Assembly (NCBI GenBank): GCA_963576475.1
Contig: OY754975.1
Location: 19,495,260 to 19,559,259 of the forward strand
Reading direction: 5' to 3'
Length of the DNA: 64,000 nucleotides
Source: Molanna angustata
Taxonomy: Eukaryota > Arthropoda > Insecta > Trichoptera > Molannidae
Position 1 is the first letter of the stretch; every line of letters starts with the position of its first letter. Positions 56,276 through 64,000 of the stretch are shown here, piece after piece. The notes under the pieces are model-generated. The model saw only the letters and a program-made list of their open reading frames with translations. It had not been told where the DNA came from and did not search any database. The position numbers were made by a program, and so were the translations under genes.

Positions 56276-56539
56276 TGTATATGTATTTGTATAAGGTCAG
56301 AAGCGTTAATATTTTTATAAAAAAAGTTTTTCTTAAGTTGAATATTTTTTTTATTACATTACTTTATTGTTATTATCTATTTCATTCTGATACCATAATA
56401 ATAATTTACTAACCATTTTTTTTATTATATTTAATTACTTTATAATATATTATTTGTATATGTCAACAGGAGCGAAATATGTGGTGTTCAGTGTTGGAAC
56501 TGTTGGAACAAATTCTTTCCTCACTTTATTCCTTTCCCC

Positions 56540-56890
56540 ACCCATCCGGGCCTGACCATGTCAAGGTTGTATCGGAATCAGTCTGCGTCCGAATGCGCTC
56601 CAGTCGACACGTCGTGCGTGTGACATAATCTCGTGGATTATCGCAGCGAAGCGTAGTTTTGGAGCATATTGCCGGTCGCGAAGCATCGTGAAATTCCCGA
56701 CGGCAATTGGAATTGGTACCTTCCGGGCTGCTCCTGGAAGGTCAGAAGACTCGTCGAACCTCAAGACAGCAGAGGAAGAGAGTGTCATCTGGAAACCGGC
56801 GACGGAAGACAGGTCAGTCCTTATTCCTTTCGTCACAGTCCCGCGACCCTCATAGGGACGCGACATGTGGTAAGCTAGATTAGAGGTCAT
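56540..56890. other. GC-richer island, unrecognised
   Basis: This 350-bp stretch is clearly richer in GC than its surroundings and open in two frames (minus, 109 codons, 56890-56561; plus, 69 codons without ATG). A possible splice donor (CAG then GTCAGT) lies at about 56812. It could be a host exon or part of an unknown element. I recognise no protein. Confidence 0.3.
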
Positions 56891-57352
56891 TTCTCATACA
56901 AATCTTGAATCTCCGGACTTGAAACTTTCTCACGATGCAAGGAAATAAATAAATAATTTACTCTGCACCGATTATATGAATTATTCTCTCCTCAAGAGCA
57001 GTGTATATACTTAATCGTATAGAATAAATTTACAAGCGATTTTTTTATTACTTCTATTACTATAATTAAAAACCTCTACCTGCACAACTCGATGTGAATG
57101 ATGTATTCATCAGGAGAATATAATTATTTGCTAGACATTTTTTGTATGTCATTTAGTAGCTCAATCCTCAGATACTGTTTTCCTTTTTCTCGTGGAATTC
57201 AAAATAAACACTATTACAATTTGACGATACATCTTTTTGGCGATTTTAATTTGTTGAAAATTTTCATCTTCCGTCCAAAAGTAAATAATCCTACCCCGGT
57301 TTGAAATTGAAGAAAATTTTGTATCCAAGCTGGCGGAGTGTCTTTGAAGTTG

Positions 57353-57374
57353 ATAATAATAATAATAATAATAT
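57353..57374. repeat. (AAT)n microsatellite
   Basis: About seven AAT units; it may be the tail of a minus-strand retroposon, which I cannot identify. Confidence 0.7.
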
Positions 57375-57914
57375 CCCGAATTCTGCTATGGCTCAATACC
57401 ACCTCCTCTCTCGAATAGTCTAAATGTTTTGCCTTCAGGAAAGAACCAACACAAAGTCTCGTCGTACACAAACGAGGAACTTTTCTCTTTGCTCCATTCC
57501 CGACTACGGAATTTGAAGACTTTCATAAAGGCACGGGTCCGGCTGTCTCATAATGAAAAAAATATGTAAGTACTCTTACTGAGATAAACACAGAAAATAA
57601 CTAAACAAAACATTCACGCTATAATATTTTGAAAATCAATTTGAATGTATGTGTGATATATGGTATTTTCAATATCGTAATATATAAATAAATAAATACA
57701 CGAGCACTATAATCCATCAATTATCGATAAATTGGAGAGCGCCTTACACTCAACACTCGTTTATAGGTATATTTCCCTAATCTCACGAAGAATGCCGAAA
57801 TCCTGAATCGCGAGTTAAAATATCTTTAGGCTATACTGATTGACTATTCTGAGGCCCCACATCCAAATAAAACAGTATCTGATTTTACAAGTAGGTACCA
57901 AGCAATATTGTTAT

Positions 57915-58025
57915 TTTTCCATAGTTTTTCAAACATTTTTTAATAAGGTAAAACATTTTTTTATTATTAATTTATGTTAAGTTTTTAAAAATATCGAAAA
58001 AAGCCGAAACATCCCAACTATATAA
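57915..58025 (+). mobile_element. REP-A partial copy (central part)
   Basis: TTTTTCAAACATTTTTTAAT and GAAAAAAGCCGAAACATCCC match the centre of the complete copy. It abuts the next copy directly. Confidence 0.65.
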
Positions 58026-58058
58026 TCCAAATGTCGATTCGTTCATGAGAATTCAATT

Positions 58059-58278
58059 TTTTTTTTTTTAATAAGGCACATCCACCAATAGAGGCGGATT
58101 TGTGCTGTACAATTTAGATCATAATATATGTATTTACTGTTGAAAAGAAGAGTAAAAACAGAATTCCATTAGATCTCAGAGAAATAGGGGTTTACATTAA
58201 ATGATTGCAAAAGGGAAGCATATGTACAAGCAATTAAAGAATTTACAATAAAACATTAAATGCGTCAGTCACCTTCTA
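58059..58278 (-). mobile_element. Poly(A) retroposon, 12-bp TSD
   Basis: GAGAATTCAATT at 58047-58058 and 58279-58290 is exact. On the minus strand the insert ends GGATGTGCCTTATTA and about 11 A. No Pol III boxes are seen, so it is probably a 5'-truncated LINE 3' UTR. Confidence 0.75.
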
Positions 58279-58455
58279 GAGAATTCAATTCTCTTAATGA
58301 ATCGACATTATTAAGCCAAGATGCGTGTACGAAGGAAAATTTTGTATGGTGTAGTGGACTTTATGCATGCTAATAGCACCAACTAGAGGCCTCGCAGTAT
58401 ATATGTTACCATACATGGATTTTCTCAGAATTCGGAGAAGAACATTTAATGTGAG

Positions 58456-58617
<162 letters not shown>

Positions 58618-59404
58618 CCCCCTTATAACTTTTGATCCGCTTTATTAACAGAGCCCAAAATTTTAAAATATATAAAAAATTACAAGCCTACAAAACTTTT
58701 ATACTCAGAATTGTGAATTTTTGTTTTAGTCAGGGGTTATCATCTTTTGAATTTTTGGTTTATTTTTCCATATATCTCAGAAACCATAAAAGCAAGAACG
58801 CTGAGAATTGGTTTAAACATAGACAAATACAAAATCACAAATTTATTTTTTTCAAAAAAAATCCAGGGTTTCTCAAACATTTTTTAGTAAGAAAAATATT
58901 TTTTTATGATAAATTTATGAGTTTAACTGCCTATATTTCCAAATTTTTAAAATATATCGAAAAAAGCCGAAACACCCCAACTAAATAATTTAATTTTATA
59001 TAAAAAATGTTATCATTGTATTAGCACATCTCAATTTTTTTTATCAATTTTTATAAAAATTGAATTTAGTGACGACATTGCTTCATACAATTTGTATGGC
59101 AGTCGCCTACACACAATATCTAAGAAGACTTAATAGTTTGATACTAATCTCCAAACATACATACATACCATCATCCTGTTTTCATATTCTGGGTAGGATC
59201 AAAGGACTGACCTCCATACTATCCTATCTTGATATACATACCTAGGTACATGTGTTGTATAGAAAATCAAATATCTTAAAATATTATATAATTTGTATTT
59301 ATGGGTTTATAGTTTGGTACTTATTCTTCAACTATACATACTATCGCTATCGACAGTTGGATCTCATATGCAACTATAAGCAACTAGTCTTTAAAAAATA
59401 TGAA

Positions 59405-59744
59405 CACAGAAGAGGTAACTACATCTCAAGCTTTTCTTAACGATTTTTATAAAAATTGAATTTAGTGACGACATCGTTTCATACAATTTGTAAGGCAGTA
59501 AACACTGCACAATATCTCACTCAATAGTTTGATATCTACTTAATCTTAAAACATACATCATGCCGTTTTCATATTCTGGATAGGAAAAATAGACTGACCT
59601 CCATATTATCCTATCCTGACATATATACCTACATGTTAAATATAGAAAACAAAATATCTTAAAATATTTATTAATTTGTGTTTAAGTGTTTATAGTTTGG
59701 CACGTTTTCTTCAATTATACATACTATCGCCATCGACAGTTGGA
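59405..59744 (+). mobile_element. REP-A 3' half
   Basis: It starts in TACATCTCAAGCTTTT and runs through AAATTGAATTTAGTGACGAC to the right TIR ATCGACAGTTGGA (59732-59744). It follows the complete copy after about 45 bp. Confidence 0.75.
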
Positions 59745-60034
59745 TCTCATGTGTTACATGTAACTATTATATAATATTTATCTCCTCGAAGCAACACCAA
59801 TTCAAATAAAAACGAAATTAGCAAAGGTTGTTGGAAGAGAGCAAGAAATGTTTTATAAATCGAATTACTTATAATTTTGTAATAGGTACGAGAACTTTCT
59901 AGTAATTCAGCAATTTATTGAATGTAATAAGATACATTTTATTGCACCAGTTACTTGTCTATTATTTTTTATTGTAATGTTTGTTGAATCATAAAGAGTA
60001 CAATTTTGTTACTATATCTAGACTTTATACAACT

Positions 60035-60170
60035 TTTCTGTGTTTCACTTGCATACGATGATGTCGACGCTGCAATTGCATTATGAGAGTTAATTTGACT
60101 TCCTTTGAATTGCTGGGATCAGAAATAACTGGATTAAGTGTTCCATCAACTGTGTTTCCTGACAACTGGG
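60035..60170 (-). pseudogene. Decayed piece of the RTE-type LINE of 4863-5720
   Basis: TTTCACTTGCATAC, GCAATTGCATTATGA and CTTCCTTTGA match 5331-5440 block by block in the same orientation. Too decayed to translate. Confidence 0.55.
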
Positions 60171-60855
60171 AAAGGCGCGTGATCATTATTCTTCCGGATT
60201 AGATAAGACTGCTGGAAAATACTTCTTAAAAACATCAGAATGTGTTTTCTTTTTTTTTAAATAAAACGTGATTCATATGTTACAACAGAAGGTATTTCAC
60301 AAGATGAATCACGTAAGTTTATCATCGGAATGTTTAAAAATTTCAAGACATTATTCAAAAAAGTTTTGGGATTTAACAGTCGACAAAAGTCTAAGTGAAT
60401 AAAATATTATTATTACTTTGAAAATTCCTTAATCGCATTTACGTTTAATATGACGGCTGTAATGCCAATAATAAATTGTTCCTAAGTATAATTGTCCAAC
60501 ATAAGGCGAAGAAATTAAAAGTTTTTAAATATACCCAAGGTTTTTTTTATACAGTATAAAGTTTGTGTATAATCTGCTCTTAATACAGCAGCCCAACTTC
60601 CGAATTCTGTGTTTCCCCCAACTGATCTTACTTATCCAGGTAATTTTTTTATATCTGGATCAATATTCTTCTGCAGATTGCAAACCCTCTCCTACGCTCG
60701 TAGTGCGCTTCATAAGAAAATACTACAGCATTAAATATTTAGGCATAACTTGGAATGAAATTATTTGCTTCGATTATTTTTACAAATCATAAACAATAAA
60801 TTGTAAAAACTTAAAACTTAAACACAGTTAGATTCCACAATGAGTATTTTTATTT

Positions 60856-60897
60856 GCCTAAGCGCTTTCGCCAGTCACAGCTGGCATCCTCAGAGGC
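60856..60897 (-). ncRNA. Hammerhead ribozyme core
   Basis: Read on the minus strand: TGCCT, CTGAGGA, one T, stem II GCCAG-CTGTGA-CTGGC, GAAA, stem III G-CG-C, TT as the cleavage UH, then AGGCA pairing with TGCCT. All invariant core positions are present. Confidence 0.75.
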
Positions 60898-61026
60898 ACA
60901 CTATATACTGACTTAAAAATTATACATGTAATGGTCAAATGGGGTATGTACAAGTAAGCAGGGTTGAGGGGGAGAGAAAAACCCTATCAGACATATACAG
61001 ATATTATTACTTAGATAAAAACTAAT

Positions 61027-61066
61027 CTGAGGATGCCAGCTGTGACTGGCGAAAGCTCTTAGGCAA
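61027..61066 (+). ncRNA. Hammerhead core copy, stem I lost
   Basis: CTGAGGA, stem II and GAAA are as in the left arm, but the sequence before it (ACTAAT) cannot pair with AGGCA, so stem I is not formed locally. Confidence 0.5.
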
Positions 61067-61348
61067 ATAAAAGTTCTCATTGTGGAATCTAACTGTGTTT
61101 CTATTTATAAGTTTTTACAATTAATAATTATGAACTTCCACTGTGTCAACGAAAAAACCTTCAAGTTTTTAAATCATAATAACATTACAAACATAACTAT
61201 ATACCTAATTAAAAATCATAATGAACATAGAATGTACAATTATTTTACTATTTGGAAACTTACTAATTCACTAGACGAATGTTATGGAAATGATGTATGA
61301 CACCAAATTGTGGCATGTGCTATTAAATATTGGAATAATAAAGTTTGT

Positions 61349-61465
61349 TGGCAGCGATGGGAGGACGACATTGTGAGGGACTTGTCCCAGCTTCTGCATG
61401 TGCTACACTGGAGGGTTGCAGCAAGTTATAGGAGAGGTTTGAGGTGGAAGTTGCTGGCCATTGAA
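61349..61465 (+). mobile_element. RTE-type LINE tail, 16-bp TSD
   Basis: GAATAATAAAGTTTGT (61333-61348) and GAATAATAAAGCTTGT (61466-61481) differ at one base. The insert reads RWEDDIVRDLSQLLHVLHWR, then VAASYRRGLRW. The final EAKAR.GL is lost. Confidence 0.75.
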
Positions 61466-61495
61466 GAATAATAAAGCTTGTAACAATTCCCACAA

Positions 61496-62281
61496 TGTGG
61501 GGTGCTTGCGACAGATTTGCGATACATGTATTATTACAATGTATCCCCACACACCAGTATCAATGTATAATTACACTATTGAATTATGGGAGGTTCCAGG
61601 AGATTTACAGCGTCCATTATTAACCTTGTGGCGCAACCTCCGATTGCACCGCGAAGCTGAGTTACGTCGGCAGGCGCCATCTTGCCCTGCGCCGTATCCA
61701 CAGCGCGACCCCTATATAAGGAGTAACACAGAGCTCCCAGGCATTCCGCTTATCCAGATCTCGAGGCTAGGCATCACGCTGCTCGACCGCTCGTCGTCGT
61801 TCAAATCGTCCGCGTTCCAAATTTACATTTATAATCATTAAATAATAATTCAACATTTTCTGTACCAAGTAATATTAATAAGCACCAATTGTAAGCATCA
61901 ACTTGATCAATAAAAGAGTAAGTTCAATTTCCTGTTACATCTTTCAATCTGTCAACCATTTCTACCTGAGTAATATTTAATAATAATATTTAATCTATTG
62001 TATACGATATCGCAGTTGCTTGGTCGATCAATCTGTGGCTCAGCTGTCGGGACTCTCCGAACAGACGGCCTCCAGGTTCGAACCAAGCGGGTGAGATATC
62101 GTTTGGGTTGTATGTAGCTAAAGGCGGACAAACAGGTAATACCTACACGTCCAACTGACCGACCTTACCACCTCAATTACAGGCGTGTATATCAGCTCCG
62201 GCTGGTATGCAATCGCTTCTAACCAAGTGACCACTCTGGCACTTTAGCAAGCTCTACATACTACAAATACCTTTAACCCCA
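61496..62281 (+). repeat. Probable 5' LTR, BEL/Pao-type
   Basis: It starts TGTGGGGTG, has a TATATAAGG box at 61712, an AATAAAAG signal near 61910, and ends CCCCA just before a primer-binding site. The GC-rich block at 61620-61810 after the start resembles a promoter region. The left limit is supported only by similarity to 47847-47950, which also shares a few bases upstream. The right partner lies outside the window. Confidence 0.6.
62025..62105 (+). repeat. tRNA-like fold inside the LTR
   Basis: GATATC and GCTTGGT pair with ACCAAGC and GATATC. Between are GTGGCTCAGCTGTCGG (A-box-like) and AGGTTCGAACC (B-box). It may be a SINE head or tRNA-derived insert. Confidence 0.45.
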
Positions 62282-62285
62282 AAAC

Positions 62286-62303
62286 TGGTGACCCGAACGT
62301 GTC
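62286..62303 (+). promoter_or_regulatory. Primer-binding site
   Basis: TGGTGACCCGAACGTGTC lies 4 bp after the LTR end. TGGTGACCC.GACGTG is the usual start of BEL/Pao internal regions (family knowledge). Confidence 0.65.
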
Positions 62304-64000
62304 TCTGAACACACACATATCTTCAAGAAACTGGTAAAATTCCGAAATCATTTAAAAAAACTCAGGTACTTTTATTTTGTGCTCATAATTTCAATTGTTA
62401 TACTGTGGTAAAAAAATCTGGTAAGCCTATCACAACCTACTGTGCCTTTTTAACGTAAAATCAGTAGTTTTATTAAACAGAACAATAATACGTGTTCATT
62501 AATATACTGCTTAACATTTTACTGCACGACAGAAAAAAAGGATTTAACAGGAATTAATACTTGAACAGCGAGGTCTGGATGAACGGAATCACTCGAGCAG
62601 GTAACACATATATTACAAGCTAATATATTAAATACATTTGTCTTATAATTTGTCAAAAATTAATTACAAGTGTACCCGCTCAAAAAACGCTCAAAAAACG
62701 CTCAAAAAACGCTCAAAAACGCTCAAAAACGCTCAAAAACGTTCAAAAACGCACATACGCAAATTCCACCGAACTTAACATATTTACAATTGTTTAATAT
62801 ATAACTAATATGTACTTTACATTTTTTTTCATGACTGACGAGACGCAAAAATAATACAGAGGAAACAAATTAAAAAAGAAGCTATCTAAAAAAACCAAAA
62901 GTACCAGAAAATAAATAAATAAATACAAAGGACGAAGGTATAAAAATCTAAAGCAAAAAGCCCGAGAACCAAAACGCCGAATAGAGGTATAAAAATTATA
63001 ATATTATTAAAAAACCTAAAGTCATTCTAAAAGCCTAAAGTCATTATAAATATTTTATCTTGTTCATAATTGATAAAACGCAAAAAAAATAAAAATTAAA
63101 AATAAATTTCATAGAAATTCATAAAATATTTATTTTTGCTAAATATCGTAATACGTAAAAATTAAAAAATTATCAATAAAAAATAAATATTACATTCCTA
63201 AATAAAAATTATAATCATAAAACCATTATCGTAAAAACTAAAAATTTGAAACATATAGCTAAATAATCAGTATATTCGTAAAATGCATATTATTATGTAA
63301 AAATTCAAAAACAAATATATATTTCATATCTAAAAATATTATATCGCGTCGATCGGTCGAAATACTTTCACTTGTGTTTCAAGCAGAAAAAACGAAGGTA
63401 AACGAACTCCAAACAAAAGCCTATCGCATGAACTCGAGTAACCCGTAATAAAACGCGAAAACAAAAAATAAGATAAGCGAACTACCCCGACAAACATAGC
63501 AAACTAGAGTCATCGACATCGCCTACAGGTCAACGAACATCGCCTCAACGAATCTGATACATAAAAACATCGAGCAAGCAACAATTTAAAACATTACTGA
63601 AATATTAAATAATATTATACCTCACCTTATCGAACAAATTAACAACGCAAAGCAAATAATAAAATAAATTAAACATTAAAATAAAATATATATTATTTCT
63701 AAATATAATTACGGGAATAAAAAATTATATACAATTACAATTATTTAAAATTATTTTAAATAAACTACGTACGCAAACGAACATTATAATATATTTTTAA
63801 AATATTTTTTCGAAATAATTGTTTGAAAATAAACTAAACTAATGCTTCTAAAACTATAATATTAAACTATTACTATCAAATCATTATCAAACAAGCATAC
63901 GTTACGGAAATTTAAAACCATTAATCATATTATAATATATAGAGCAAATTTAAACAATAACTAACTACAAATAAACATTGTTTTTAAATACAATCGAAAA
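62304..64000. other. AT-rich start of element interior, no ORF
   Basis: No gag-like frame in the 1.7 kb after the primer-binding site. The sequence is very AT-rich with a minisatellite at 62678-62752. Either the leader is long or the element is decayed or interrupted. Confidence 0.5.
62678..62752. repeat. GCTCAAAAAAC minisatellite
   Basis: About seven units of 10-11 bp, varying between five and six A. Confidence 0.9.

Larger units (their letters stand above)
60799..61122. mobile_element. Fold-back element with 95-bp arms and hammerhead core
   Basis: Arms 60799-60893 and 61027-61122 are near-perfect inverted copies (outer TTGTAAAAACTT; inner GGCATCCTCAG) around a 133-bp loop. The hammerhead region at the inner edge suggests a Penelope-like terminal repeat pair without coding sequence. 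Confidence 0.75.

Noticed and set aside
56561..56890. 109-codon minus frame in the GC-rich island as a host gene
   Set aside because: No recognisable domain, no conserved partner here and no clear exon structure; kept only as an unrecognised island.

Overview
The window looks like insect nuclear DNA, probably lepidopteran (inferred from AT-rich composition, abundant RTE-type LINEs, tRNA-derived SINEs, Ty3 and probable BEL LTR elements, and long TA/TG microsatellites; no host gene confirms it). I find no convincing host protein-coding gene. The only likely functional host gene is a tRNA-Pro(AGG) at 19.6 kb. Almost everything recognisable is a mobile element, often nested, and many insertions are delimited here by exact target-site duplications (TSDs).

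Layout. 0-10 kb: a Penelope-like fold-back with a GIY-YIG relic and hammerhead ribozyme cores in its arms; nested RTE-type LINE tails; a TTAA-flanked element with terminal inverted repeats (TIRs) containing a LINE endonuclease fragment. 10-19 kb: a full-length RTE-type LINE (12457-15767) with a 54/58-bp TSD and two coding lesions. 19-25 kb: tRNA-Pro; a Tc1/mariner relic (22363-24140) into which two LINEs have jumped; a 50-bp LINE insertion; an R1-type LINE end. 25-31 kb: a SINE, a 313-bp tandem array, and a 217-bp-arm fold-back inside a (TA)n tract. 32-34 kb: an RTE LINE interrupted by four tandem small palindromes. 35029-45456: a complete Ty3/Gypsy-type element with two 1717-bp LTRs that match wherever compared and a GCGT TSD. 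46-64 kb: copies of a TIR family (here called REP-A, TIR TCCAACTGTCGAT), SINEs, LINE tails, a second fold-back with a hammerhead core, and a probable BEL/Pao-type LTR with its primer-binding site running off the right end.

The most interesting object is the Ty3-type element. Each long LTR carries a decayed, intron-free stretch resembling the N-lobe of an AGC/S6-kinase-like protein kinase, plus a CpG-rich triplicated 100-bp repeat. Its gag and pol overlap at ATGA with a canonical AAAAAAC slippery heptamer in the right frame for a -1 shift; integrase lies in a further -1 frame. The second main theme is hammerhead ribozyme cores inside the arms of fold-back elements, as expected for Penelope-like retroelements.

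All identifications come from reading motifs and repeats by eye; no database search was run, and family names are by resemblance.
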